From assembly GCA_002728755.1 (NCBI GenBank), contig PBVT01000047.1:62001-126000 (forward strand): a stretch of DNA of 64,000 nucleotides, written 5' to 3'. The notes beneath the pieces are model-generated. The model was not told the DNA's origin. It saw only the letters and a list, made by a program, of their open reading frames with translations, and searched no databases. This DNA comes from Myxococcales bacterium. GTDB lineage: Bacteria; Myxococcota_A; UBA9042; UBA3505. The translations under genes and the position numbers were made by a program. The first letter of the stretch is position 1, and each line of letters starts with the position of its first letter. Positions 42,372-51,584 of the stretch are shown here, one piece after another.

Positions 42372-43318
42372 AGCGCTGGTTGGTGATCGTAAACCCTCAT
42401 TCGGCGGCGAACCGTACCCACCAACTGGCTGGTGGTGTCATCGAGGTTCTCAATAAGACCGAAGGAGTCGAGGTCTCCCATCGATTTACTGAAGAACAGG
42501 GCCATGGCACCATTCTGGCGCGAGAGGCGATCCATGAAGGCTTCGATGCGATCTTGAGTCTTGGCGGGGATGGAACCAACAACGAAGTCATAAACGGATT
42601 CTTCACCAGTGACGGAGAACGTCTGCCCGGCTCGACCGCGTTCGGGCTCATTCCATCCGGAACAGGCGGTGATCTCGCTCGAAATTTCTATGCCGTTCGA
42701 ACCCCCTTGTCCGTCGCAGAGAGCCTGAATAATTGGGAGTTAAAAACACTCGATGTGGGTCGCTCTACCCTTTCCCTCGAAGATGGAACGACAACGACTC
42801 GAATGTTTGTGAACGTGGCGTCGATTGGTCTCACGGCAGAGATTGGCCGCCGCATGACCCAATCCAATAAGAAACTGGGGGGCCGCGTCGGGTATTATCT
42901 GGGCTTCTTGAAGACCGTATTCAGCTACCCAGAACTCCAACTAGAACTAACGCGGGATAATGACCCCCCGCAAAAGGTCCATGCTCGATGTATTGCGGTC
43001 GCTAACGGGGCATGGTTTGGTGGAGGTGCCAACATCGCCCCTGGCGCCCAGGTAGCCGACGGAGTCTTCGATGTTGTCGTGATAGGAGTTGGTCGACTAA
43101 AACTACTGACAACGTCGCCGAAATTCTACAGCGGCAAGCATTTGTCCACCCCAGGCATCGAAATGGTACAAAGCCAAAAAATCCATATTCAGAGTGTACA
43201 CGACAAGAATATGCCGGTGCTGGTGGAAACCGATGGAGAAGATGTAGGGCAGCTTCCTGCAACATTCGAGGTTTTGCCTGACGCGGTGCCTCTATTGCTT
43301 CCGAGGCCGCTACCGTGA
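42368..43318 (+). CDS. Diacylglycerol kinase / lipid kinase family protein
   Basis: This 316-residue protein of the DAGK catalytic family (YegS, DgkB, sphingosine-kinase fold) phosphorylates a lipid hydroxyl with ATP. WLVIVNPHSAANRT opens the fold, AILSLGGDGTNNEVINGF (about residue 60) is the conserved GGDGTxNE nucleotide site, and FGLIPSGTGGDLARNF completes it. VANGAWFGGGANIAPGAQVADG is the C-terminal signature. Length is normal. It overlaps its neighbours on both sides by four bases, so it belongs to the operon with the FAD/Fe-S genes and lnt. A role in membrane lipid synthesis fits all of them. Confidence 0.92.
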   Translation: MKRWLVIVNPHSAANRTHQLAGGVIEVLNKTEGVEVSHRFTEEQGHGTILAREAIHEGFDAILSLGGDGTNNEVINGFFTSDGERLPGSTAFGLIPSGTGGDLARNFYAVRTPLSVAESLNNWELKTLDVGRSTLSLEDGTTTTRMFVNVASIGLTAEIGRRMTQSNKKLGGRVGYYLGFLKTVFSYPELQLELTRDNDPPQKVHARCIAVANGAWFGGGANIAPGAQVADGVFDVVVIGVGRLKLLTTSPKFYSGKHLSTPGIEMVQSQKIHIQSVHDKNMPVLVETDGEDVGQLPATFEVLPDAVPLLLPRPLP

Positions 43319-46212
43319 CCAGGCAAAAGGGGAAAAATACAGAGGCCGACGCTGTCTCTTTAGAGGAGCTTCCAGCGGCAACTCGGGCGAGGCCTCCCGT
43401 CAATCTCCCCGCTTGGAAAGGCTTGTTAGCTGCCATTATAAGTGGGTGTCTGGTCTTCCTGTCGTTCCCTGGGTTCAACCACCACTACCTGATCTGGATC
43501 GCTTTGATCCCGCTGCTCGTTGTGATTCAGTCCATTCGGCGTCCGTGGGTCGCTTTTCTTACAGGTTGGGTCACCGGATTCGTCACCAACCTCGGAGGAT
43601 TCTACTGGGTCTCCCATCTACTCACGTCCTTTGGGCACCTTCCATCGTCCGTGTCGTGGTTCTTGACCATGCTCCTGGCCGCATACCAGGGACTCGTCTT
43701 CGGAATCTTCGCGTATCTCGTTGTCCGTCTACGTGCGCCTCGACGCATGTATCCCTATGTGACTGTGCCCATCATTATGGTCTTTTCGGAGGCCTGTGTC
43801 CCCTTTGTCTTTCCCTGGTTCCTGGGTAACGGGGTCACTCCACAGATCGTGTTGGCACAAGGCATGGAACCTCTTGGAGTCCGTTTCTTCGGAGCTCTGA
43901 TCGTCGCCGTTAACGCAGCGTTGGCACAAGCCTATCTTACTGGCCGACGAACCAGACGACCGCCCCTACGAGACCTGGCAATCGCCGGAACAATACTGGG
44001 ACTCTTGGCTGGGTTTGGTACCTGGCGTCTCTCGATGATCGATGCGGCCACGAAAAAAGCATCCACGATTCGAGTCGCGATGGTCGAAGCCAATATTGGG
44101 ATGTTCCTGAAAAACGCACGAAACCACGACATGCGAGATCAAATTCGTATCCTTCGAAGAAATATCCTCGAGCACCAACGCTTGACCGTGGAAGCAGTCC
44201 AAAAAGGTGCCGAGCTCGTTGTCTGGCCGGAGACCTCCTACCAACCCGGCTCCTACGGTCTCGGAGTGAAACGAACCGAATTTTTTGGCCTGGTTCGCAC
44301 CTATCCAGAGAACCGTTTGTTACTCCAACTGGCGGACAACAACTTTCTCGACCCCACAACAATTCCGGTAGGACATCCGCTCTATACTGCCACAGAGAAG
44401 CTGCGGAAAGCTCGTATCCAGGGCAAAGTTACGGCGGTTGTCGGTGGTCGAGAAGACTCCGCGCTCGTGCTCACAAGAAAAGGGGATATCCTTCGACTCG
44501 ACACCGACGGTGAGTGGCATCCAGAATTGAGTAAAGTTGCCGCGAAATTGAATGATGGCTGGGTGGGTACCTCAGAACAACCGCGTGATTTCCTCCGCGC
44601 TAAGGTTCTGGATTGCGAAGATGAAGATCCCGGTTGTGACCTGCCAGCGGTAGTTGTTGGAAACGCCGGTGTTTATCTACGGCGCACATCAAAGGGTTGG
44701 ATTCCATCGGATCCTATTGAAAACCGACCCGACCTATTGGCGATTGACGGTCTACGAAGCGACGACATTTTTGCCGTTGGAAGAGACGGTCATATCATCT
44801 GGGATACTGGTACACGCGCGCGTCCAGCCGATCCGCCGGAGACGGTCTATAGCCAAGGGCCTACATTACGAGGTGTTGCAACAAGCGAGGCCGGATACGT
44901 CGTAGCTGTCGGAGACAAATGTACCGTCGTCATTGGTAGCGGCAGACCCGGCCGAGCACGAACGTTCCGCTCGCAACAGGTTCCCAATTGCACCGAACAA
45001 CTTCGAGCTGTTCTGTTCCGTCGACCGTATGAGTTTATCGCCGTTGGGCGGAAAGGAACGGTTCTGTATGGAACAATGCATAGTCGGAATGCCACGCCTA
45101 TAAAGATCTCCCGATATCAATTAGACGACACCAGTGACATCTGGGACCTCAATATTGATCCGTATGGTCGAATCGCAGCTCATCTCGCCAATGGGCGAAT
45201 TCTAGACCTCTTCTCTCCAGCACTTGGCCCCGTATACCCACAACGTTCCCAACCCGAAAAAGAGGTTTCGACCACAGCCAGCGAGAGGGAAACAGAAGGG
45301 GTAATGGTGGAAGAAATAGGTCGCGTCCCTAGTAATATACGCCGCATGGCATTCATCGGATTTCTTCGCGATTGGCCCATTCCCGACGACGCGACATACG
45401 TATACAAATCCCGGCGTCCTCTTCCAGACGCTGCGAATGCGGAACAGATGGCACACCTGGATGCCGTACATCGTACGCCATTAATGGATCGAGAGGCCAT
45501 TATACGAGGCTTCGATGCAAACCTTCTGTTCGGTGCAATCTCGTATCCGGGGAAAGAGGTGTTGGAGCGTGGACTCGATGCGGATAACCGTCATAAAAAT
45601 TCGGTGTTCCTGACCGCTCCCAACGGCGCGGTCAAAGGAGTGAGTCACAAAATAAAGCTTCTTATTTTTGGGGAATACATCCCATTCGTCGATGTCTTCC
45701 CATCCTTGCGGAAACTCATTCCTGAAGGAGGGCATTTCATCCCTGGGGATCGGTTATATCCACTGGATTTCACATCGAGAGCAGGTAGAAAGGTCCGGAT
45801 TGCGCCCCTCATCTGCTACGAAGATATCATTCCTCGGTTCAGTCATGAGGCCATCGCGCTCTCACCGAATCTACTCGTGAACGTCACTAACGACGCCTGG
45901 TTTGGAAAGACCAGCGAACCGGCACTCCATCTTCAGTTAGCAGTAGCCCGCGCCATTGAAACACGACGACCACTGATTCGAAGTACCAATACTGGGATCA
46001 GTGCTTTTGTTGACCCGGCCGGCCGCTTCTTACAGCGTTCCTCTCTTGAACATGAAGAGGTTCTTGTAGAGGACATTCCTATGGGAGCCATCACATCCTG
46101 GCATGGACTGCCTGCAAAACTTCTTTTCTGGCTAGCCGTGGCATGGATTGGCCTCTTGCTACTCGGCGACATGGTCATGCGCGCCTCGCAACGACAGAAA
46201 GACAAATCCTGA
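43315..46212 (+). CDS. lnt: Apolipoprotein N-acyltransferase with large propeller-like insert
   Basis: This 965-residue Lnt adds the third acyl chain to lipoproteins at the inner membrane; the usual length is about 500. Residues 35-240 hold the multi-span membrane part. The nitrilase domain keeps the catalytic triad: Glu306 (VVWPETSYQ), Lys779 (SHKIKLLIFGEYIPF) and Cys834 (PLICYEDI). NLLVNVTNDAWFGKTSEPALH is the expected end of the domain, and a last membrane helix sits at 935-955. Between Glu306 and Lys779 lie ~470 residues instead of the ~68 of E. coli Lnt. The insert (about 315-735) has six blade-like repeats such as DDIFAVGRDGHIIW, GYVVAVGDKCTVVIG and EFIAVGRKGTVLYG, so it looks like a beta-propeller. 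It probably faces the periplasm. Start is GTG, overlapping the previous stop. Confidence 0.9.
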   Translation: MTRQKGKNTEADAVSLEELPAATRARPPVNLPAWKGLLAAIISGCLVFLSFPGFNHHYLIWIALIPLLVVIQSIRRPWVAFLTGWVTGFVTNLGGFYWVSHLLTSFGHLPSSVSWFLTMLLAAYQGLVFGIFAYLVVRLRAPRRMYPYVTVPIIMVFSEACVPFVFPWFLGNGVTPQIVLAQGMEPLGVRFFGALIVAVNAALAQAYLTGRRTRRPPLRDLAIAGTILGLLAGFGTWRLSMIDAATKKASTIRVAMVEANIGMFLKNARNHDMRDQIRILRRNILEHQRLTVEAVQKGAELVVWPETSYQPGSYGLGVKRTEFFGLVRTYPENRLLLQLADNNFLDPTTIPVGHPLYTATEKLRKARIQGKVTAVVGGREDSALVLTRKGDILRLDTDGEWHPELSKVAAKLNDGWVGTSEQPRDFLRAKVLDCEDEDPGCDLPAVVVGNAGVYLRRTSKGWIPSDPIENRPDLLAIDGLRSDDIFAVGRDGHIIWDTGTRARPADPPETVYSQGPTLRGVATSEAGYVVAVGDKCTVVIGSGRPGRARTFRSQQVPNCTEQLRAVLFRRPYEFIAVGRKGTVLYGTMHSRNATPIKISRYQLDDTSDIWDLNIDPYGRIAAHLANGRILDLFSPALGPVYPQRSQPEKEVSTTASERETEGVMVEEIGRVPSNIRRMAFIGFLRDWPIPDDATYVYKSRRPLPDAANAEQMAHLDAVHRTPLMDREAIIRGFDANLLFGAISYPGKEVLERGLDADNRHKNSVFLTAPNGAVKGVSHKIKLLIFGEYIPFVDVFPSLRKLIPEGGHFIPGDRLYPLDFTSRAGRKVRIAPLICYEDIIPRFSHEAIALSPNLLVNVTNDAWFGKTSEPALHLQLAVARAIETRRPLIRSTNTGISAFVDPAGRFLQRSSLEHEEVLVEDIPMGAITSWHGLPAKLLFWLAVAWIGLLLLGDMVMRASQRQKDKS

Positions 46213-47067
46213 TCAGTCCAACAGCTGCTGTACAAATGCAGGCAAAGCAAAGGCAGAGCTATGCACGTCTGGCGTGTAGTAGCGACAGCCTCTGGAAATA
46301 CGCTCGGCACGCTCCCTATCTTTCGTTGGTCTCGTACCGTCCACACTCGTTACTGTAAGGCTCCAGGTACCACTCGGGTACGTTGGAATAGAGACCAGGT
46401 AGGGGTGACTATCTCCAAATACGTTACGAATTCGTACTTGTATGGCCCGAAACAAATCAGAATCCTCCCATGGACTCTCACTTTGCAAAGCAATGATCCC
46501 ATCCGGTCGCAACGCTCTACGACAGTGAGCATAGAAGTCTTCACCAAATAGCAGTTCACCGGGGCCCACGGGGTCGGTGCTATCCACGATAATCACATCC
46601 AGCGCCTCGGACGGGAGGTTGCGAACATAAGCGATCCCATCCCCAATCTGAACGTCAGCCCGTGGGTCTACAAAGGAACCCTCACATATGCTTGGCAGAA
46701 ATTCCTTGGATGCTTGAACTACAGCCTCGTCGATCTCGCATAGCGTGACTCGTTCGACCTCCGAATGTCGTAATACCTCCCGAAGCGTTCCCCCATCTCC
46801 ACCGCCAATAATCAGAACATCGCGGGGAGCCGGGTGGGAAAGCAACGGAACATGAGAAAGCATCTCATGGTACACAAACTCATCCCGCTCCGAGAGCATG
46901 ATGTAGCCATCAAGCATCATGACACGGCCAAAGTCTGAAGTCTCACCAATCCACAGCTCCTGGAACTCCGTGAACCGATGACAGAGGACCTTTTCCACCT
47001 TCAATGAAAACCGTGTTGCTGCTTCATTTCCTCTGCTTTTCCATGCTTCCGTAACCCAGGTGCTCAT
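46213..47067 (-). CDS. speE: Spermidine synthase (polyamine aminopropyltransferase)
   Basis: This 284-residue enzyme transfers an aminopropyl group from decarboxylated SAM to putrescine. It has the Rossmann/nucleotide motif IGGGDGGTLREVLRH (about residue 87), DEFVYHEMLSHVPL, the acidic VDSTDPVGPGELLF with the catalytic Asp, and the C-terminal TYPSGTWSLTV. All of this is SpeE-typical and the length is normal. It directly follows speD on the minus strand (four-base overlap). The two make a complete decarboxylated-SAM/spermidine step. The gene ends flush against the converging lnt gene. Confidence 0.95.
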   Translation of the reverse strand: MSTWVTEAWKSRGNEAATRFSLKVEKVLCHRFTEFQELWIGETSDFGRVMMLDGYIMLSERDEFVYHEMLSHVPLLSHPAPRDVLIIGGGDGGTLREVLRHSEVERVTLCEIDEAVVQASKEFLPSICEGSFVDPRADVQIGDGIAYVRNLPSEALDVIIVDSTDPVGPGELLFGEDFYAHCRRALRPDGIIALQSESPWEDSDLFRAIQVRIRNVFGDSHPYLVSIPTYPSGTWSLTVTSVDGTRPTKDRERAERISRGCRYYTPDVHSSAFALPAFVQQLLD

Positions 47068-47462
47068 CTCCAGGCCTCACCATCTCCAATGGCCTTGGGT
47101 GGGTTCTGAGACTCGAGTACACCGCGAGCTATCTCCCGCACAGAATGGTTTCCTGCCGAAAAGAACTCCACGAGAAGCTCTATCCCTCTCCTCGGCTCCA
47201 TTTCAGCACCACATGTAAAGATGTCCACCGCAGCGTAGCCATGCTCCGGCCAGGTATGAATCGCTATATGTGATTCCGCGATGACAACGACACCGGAGAC
47301 GCCATAAGGGGAAAACTCATGGAACACCTCCTCCACTATCGTTGCGCCCATACACTCTGCAGCCCGATGCATATAGTGCTGGACCTTCGCCGCATCATTA
47401 AGAACCGTCGTCGAGCAATCATAAAACTCGCAGAGCAGGTGCCGTCCAAGTGCGTTCGCCAT
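47064..47462 (-). CDS. speD: S-adenosylmethionine decarboxylase proenzyme (SpeH type)
   Basis: This 132-residue pyruvoyl enzyme is of the short class 1b (Bacillus SpeD/Thermotoga) form. It self-cleaves at the Glu-Ser bond within VVIAESHIAIHTWPEHG; Ser64 becomes the pyruvoyl group. The C-terminal AAVDIFTCG supplies Cys, and His residues around HTWPEHG complete the active site. It provides decarboxylated SAM to the adjacent speE, whose start overlaps this stop. Length is normal. Confidence 0.94.
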   Translation of the reverse strand: MANALGRHLLCEFYDCSTTVLNDAAKVQHYMHRAAECMGATIVEEVFHEFSPYGVSGVVVIAESHIAIHTWPEHGYAAVDIFTCGAEMEPRRGIELLVEFFSAGNHSVREIARGVLESQNPPKAIGDGEAWR

Positions 47463-47486
47463 AGCAATCTCGTTCTAGCAAATCTT

Positions 47487-50171
47487 TCAGGCGCTCATTG
47501 ATGAAACGAGTTCGAGCAGTCGCGGAGAGAGAACATGATGCAGATCTGGATCCATCACATTCCATTCTTGATACATATCGCACGCCTCGGTCGAACGACC
47601 AGAAGCCACCAGAAGATCAAGAGCATGTGTCATCAATGGGCGGGCCTCATCTTCGTCAAAAACCCACTGGATTCTTCGAAGCAGAGAATCCGCAGCGTTG
47701 CTGGGATTTCCTATCGCCTCTTGAAGTTGGGCGAGCAGCAAAAGAGCTTCGGGCATATCTGGATTCGCTTGCAATACCTCATCAAGCTTAATCCGAGCCT
47801 CCTCCAGATTCCCCTGGCCTATCATTGAACGGATCTCCGTCAGAGCCTCTTCTTGTGGCTCCAACGCGCCGGCCATCTGTACTTCGCTCACTTCCAGGCC
47901 AAGAATCGGTCGTAGCTCAACTTCCCAGGGCACGCTCATACAGGCATCACGTAGAAGTGTGAGAATATCGGGCTGCAAGAGATCCGCGCTCGGAATCAGC
48001 CGGACCAATTTACGACCCATCTCTATTCGTATCTCTGGGTCTTCTTCAGCAGCAATCTGTACTCGCAATAATTCCTGAGCCTCTTCCCAATCGGACAGAG
48101 CCAGGGCGGAATCAACTAAAGAGGTCGCGATGCCAGACCAGCGAACTCCTGCGTCCCAAGCCTGCTGAAGATGTGCACGAGCCTCGGACATATGTCCATA
48201 TCGCTCACATAGAATACGACCCATCAACCCCTGGCATTCAGCCCAAACAGCGGAGCCAGCTGTCTTTTCATCGTCCAGCCAGCGGCGAAGCTGACGGACG
48301 AGAGTGCGTGTCGTCGCTTCTTCCGGACGTCGAACATCGAGATCACAGAGATCTTCACTGCGAATCTGACCATTCTCTAAAAGAATATTGGCAAATCTCG
48401 CTCTGTATTCCGCCTCGCCTTGCTTCTGAAGTAGGCTTCGCATTACCTGAATCAAGCCTGCATCTGCCTTTCGACCAATCAAAGCCAACGCGACATCAAA
48501 ACGCGCTTCTGTGATCAACCCTGGGTGATCGGACGCTCGCCGCAGCCAGGCAGACATTGCCATTGGGAGACTGGAAACCTTCTCCTCTAACGCAACGAGC
48601 TGACCTCGCACCTCACGCTGTTCTTGCGAATGTATAAGATGAATTTTGCATGCCAACTCCAGCTCTCTCATCGCTCGAATCGTTGCGATCTGATGCAACC
48701 GAAGCCAGAGGTTCTGTGCCCGCTCGGGGCAGGATGCTAACTCCATGGCCTCTGCACATAGCTGAAGGTCATGTGGATCCGACGGATTATGCGCCTCAAT
48801 AAGAGATGCCAACTCCAGGGCCTCTTCCTGATGGCCACACTCTACCGCTTCCCTCAACAGCTCCCGGCCTTGCTCTATAGCCGTTGCTGACGGCTTGGTA
48901 CCGAAAAGAGCGGCTCGCACCGATGAATAGCGAATTGAAAACGGTGCATCCCGTCCTAGCCGAGTAATAAGCGCTCGCAGACTTCCATCATCTGGTAAAC
49001 GGCTAACGAGCTGTTCCAGAATCGGCATCGCCCGTTCCACATAACCACTGCGATTCGCATTGGAACTCAATAGTACATCAAGCACAGCGTTCAATAGTTC
49101 CAGAGCATACACAGGTTCGTCGACTGGGTTCGCCTGATCGGCTGCGGCCAACCAGTTTTCTACCGCCGCCGCGGGATCGCTCTGTAAGAGATAGGCATTT
49201 CCCGTCAAAGTTCGAACCCGAAAATCCGATGCATGTTTTCTAGACCAGGGAAGAATCGCGGCCGGAGGTAGGAAAAGGGAAGCTCCTACACATAAGTCTG
49301 CAGCCTCCGCCTTCTCCGCTGCAATCTGACGAGCAGCTGCATTCACCGCCAACTCTATTGTCTCATCATGAGCATAGAGGCGAGCTTCCGTAAGCTGATA
49401 CAAGGCCTGACGAAACCCTGCCATTCGTTGCGTCGTTGCAGCTGGCGCCTCTGCGCCGACTTCTAAGGCAGGAGTCAATGGAGGACGGCTCGTTTCTAGA
49501 AAGATCCCCCCTTCCCGTAGGATGGGATGGGAACGCAAATCGGCAGGGGTGATGGGAACCTTCCATCCGAGCCCGGCCAGAGCCACACCACATATCCATC
49601 GTACCGCTTCCACAAAGATACGGTCTCCATCTGGAGAGCTATCAACGAGCATGTCCTGGCTCGGTGCCTGTATCCCCAACAACTGGGACAAATTGTACGG
49701 TCGGCTACATCCAATCAGCAGTATGTTGGCAACCCGCAGGCTCACCCGTGGACTCTCTTCATCGTGATCCACAACCGTCTCTATAACAAATCGTCCACCG
49801 GATGGTGCTGCACCATGCAAGAATAGACGACCCGATAAAACTGTCAGGCGAATTCGGTCTGGAAAAAGTTCTGAAATATGTCGATCACTCACCTGAGCTC
49901 GGAGAGTAGCCAAGGACGATCCACGGTCCGGTAATTGCTGTCGTAGATTTACAAGGTCGAAGGGCACGGCCAATGGCCTGACCTCCACTACCATTTCATC
50001 CAGTCGAACAGGCCCTGCACGTAGCTGTTTAAGGCCCACTCGTGCACTTCCTCGAAAGATATCCAGGGTGAACTGAACCCGAGAATCGTTTTGATTCGCA
50101 AGGAATGATACTGGGACGGATCCTAAGGACATGATGTATGTATTGAATGTTGGGAGATTGTCGTCAACCAC
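47487..50171 (-). CDS. Large TPR-repeat protein
   Basis: This ~894-residue cytosolic-looking protein has no signal peptide or membrane span. The first ~200 residues resemble a degenerate beta-domain (VQFTLDIFRGSARVGLKQLR, VVEVRPLAVPFDLVNLR). From about 280 on it is helical with repeated Ala-rich TPR/SEL1-like units, for example LLAQLQEAIGNPSNAADSLL and YGHMSEARAHLQQAWDAG. The annotated start is GTG at 50171; ATG at 50132 is an alternative. Neither has a clear ribosome site. It lies just upstream of speD (24 nt), so co-transcription is possible but the functional link is unknown. Confidence 0.75.
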   Translation of the reverse strand: MVDDNLPTFNTYIMSLGSVPVSFLANQNDSRVQFTLDIFRGSARVGLKQLRAGPVRLDEMVVEVRPLAVPFDLVNLRQQLPDRGSSLATLRAQVSDRHISELFPDRIRLTVLSGRLFLHGAAPSGGRFVIETVVDHDEESPRVSLRVANILLIGCSRPYNLSQLLGIQAPSQDMLVDSSPDGDRIFVEAVRWICGVALAGLGWKVPITPADLRSHPILREGGIFLETSRPPLTPALEVGAEAPAATTQRMAGFRQALYQLTEARLYAHDETIELAVNAAARQIAAEKAEAADLCVGASLFLPPAAILPWSRKHASDFRVRTLTGNAYLLQSDPAAAVENWLAAADQANPVDEPVYALELLNAVLDVLLSSNANRSGYVERAMPILEQLVSRLPDDGSLRALITRLGRDAPFSIRYSSVRAALFGTKPSATAIEQGRELLREAVECGHQEEALELASLIEAHNPSDPHDLQLCAEAMELASCPERAQNLWLRLHQIATIRAMRELELACKIHLIHSQEQREVRGQLVALEEKVSSLPMAMSAWLRRASDHPGLITEARFDVALALIGRKADAGLIQVMRSLLQKQGEAEYRARFANILLENGQIRSEDLCDLDVRRPEEATTRTLVRQLRRWLDDEKTAGSAVWAECQGLMGRILCERYGHMSEARAHLQQAWDAGVRWSGIATSLVDSALALSDWEEAQELLRVQIAAEEDPEIRIEMGRKLVRLIPSADLLQPDILTLLRDACMSVPWEVELRPILGLEVSEVQMAGALEPQEEALTEIRSMIGQGNLEEARIKLDEVLQANPDMPEALLLLAQLQEAIGNPSNAADSLLRRIQWVFDEDEARPLMTHALDLLVASGRSTEACDMYQEWNVMDPDLHHVLSPRLLELVSSMSA

Positions 50172-50281
50172 TATTTATTTGATGACAGGTATACCTATCG
50201 AGCAACCCCTACAGGTACTGCTCGCGACATCGATTCGAACGTGGTAAAATTGGCTCTTACTTCGATGTCTGGTCCTTCGAA

Positions 50282-50968
50282 ATGAACGCCAACCGTTCCA
50301 TACACCAACCCGATCGAGTGCCCCTCTTTCCATTGCCGGATCATGTCCTATTGCCCGGTGTACCCACACCCTATCGTATCTTCGAGCCTCGTTATCGTTT
50401 GATGATTCAAGACCTGCTCGAGAAAAACGAAGAAGACCGTCTTATTGCAATACCCCGCATGATCTTACGAACGGAAGAGGATCTCTTCGGCTGTCCCCCA
50501 TTCCACCATATTGGGGTTGTGGGCCGGATGATCGCATGCTCCGAACTACCTGGGGATGAATATCATGTGCTGATCGAAGGTCTGGATCGGTTCCTACTGG
50601 AAGAAGAACAATCCAGTCGTCCGTATCGGGTCGCAAGTGCAGCTGTTTTTGAAGATGACCACGAACTTGATGACAACAAGAAGTGCGCGCGAAAACTAGC
50701 CAGTTTAACCGACGCTCTTATGCGCTTATCGAAAGGGCTTGGTGCCGATGGAGACGCGCTGGCTTCCTTAGCAGCAAACCGTTCAAACATTAAGATGCTG
50801 ACGTACCGCGTTGGTGCGATCATCATTCAAGACCCCGGACAGCGTCAACGCTTTCTGGAAGAAAGCCGGCTTCTCAGCCGCATGGACATGATCCTGGAAA
50901 TTCTTGCTGGCCTGATGGCCTTGGTCAAAATGCACGGAGCGGGTAAATCGCAGACTCTCGTCTGCTGA
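50282..50968 (+). CDS. Lon N-terminal (substrate-binding) domain protein
   Basis: This 228-residue protein carries only the N-terminal domain of Lon protease. RVPLFPLPDHVLLPG and PTPYRIFEPRYRLMIQDLLE match the LON domain, and no ATPase or protease part follows. Stand-alone LON-domain proteins are widespread, often beside lon or in a separate place, and their function is unsettled (substrate adaptor is a guess). It is transcribed divergently from the TPR gene across 110 nt. No clear ribosome site precedes its ATG. Confidence 0.85.
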   Translation: MNANRSIHQPDRVPLFPLPDHVLLPGVPTPYRIFEPRYRLMIQDLLEKNEEDRLIAIPRMILRTEEDLFGCPPFHHIGVVGRMIACSELPGDEYHVLIEGLDRFLLEEEQSSRPYRVASAAVFEDDHELDDNKKCARKLASLTDALMRLSKGLGADGDALASLAANRSNIKMLTYRVGAIIIQDPGQRQRFLEESRLLSRMDMILEILAGLMALVKMHGAGKSQTLVC

Positions 50969-51001
50969 TTCGACGTCCTCTACCCACCAAACACTGTCCG
51001 G

Positions 51002-51463
51002 CTATGCTTTCTTCTGGCAGTCGGGGCAAATACCGTAAAGTTCCATACGGTGCGTGGTCAGCAGGAAGCCATGGTCCTCTGCTACTTGATCCTGTAACCG
51101 CTCGATCTCAGCGTGTTCAAACTCTATAATTTTGGAGCATTCTACACAGATGATGTGATCGTGATGCTCATGCTCCTCATAGAGTTCAAAGCACACACGG
51201 TTCTTATCAAACTGATGGGTCTGGGCGAGAGAACACTCCACCAAAAGCTTCAAGGTTCGATACACTGTGGCGTATCCAATCTGCGGATGCTCTTTCAACA
51301 CGAGTTGGTAGAGACTATCTACAGTTACATGATGCCCTTGTTGAAAGAAGTGTCGTACAACAGCTATCCGCTGGTTGGTGAGCCGGAGCCCTCGCTCACG
51401 CACAACCGCACAAAACCGATCAATAAACTCATCGACCGTCATCATCGACTTTTCGATCCCCAT
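51002..51463 (-). CDS. fur: Ferric uptake regulator, Fur family
   Basis: This 153-residue metal-dependent repressor has the winged-helix DNA-binding domain GLRLTNQRIAVVRHFF and ATVYRTLKLLVECSLA, and the metal region EHHDHIICVECSKIIEFEHAEIE with His-rich and Cys motifs. Two CxxC pairs (CVEC, CPDC) form the structural zinc site. It is more like Fur than Zur or PerR by the His/Cys layout, but this cannot be fixed without alignment. A good GGAGG site lies six bases before the ATG. Probable target includes iron genes; the TonB receptor in this window shows no obvious Fur box. Confidence 0.92.
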   Translation of the reverse strand: MGIEKSMMTVDEFIDRFCAVVRERGLRLTNQRIAVVRHFFQQGHHVTVDSLYQLVLKEHPQIGYATVYRTLKLLVECSLAQTHQFDKNRVCFELYEEHEHHDHIICVECSKIIEFEHAEIERLQDQVAEDHGFLLTTHRMELYGICPDCQKKA

Positions 51464-51584
51464 CGAACCTCCTATGACTCTATCCCACCCAACTTAGAAG
51501 ACATTTGCAAGTCACTATCGACCCAACCGATTCGTAATTGGTTTCGTGTAGAATTAAGAGCCACATGACAAGTGCAGGTTCACC

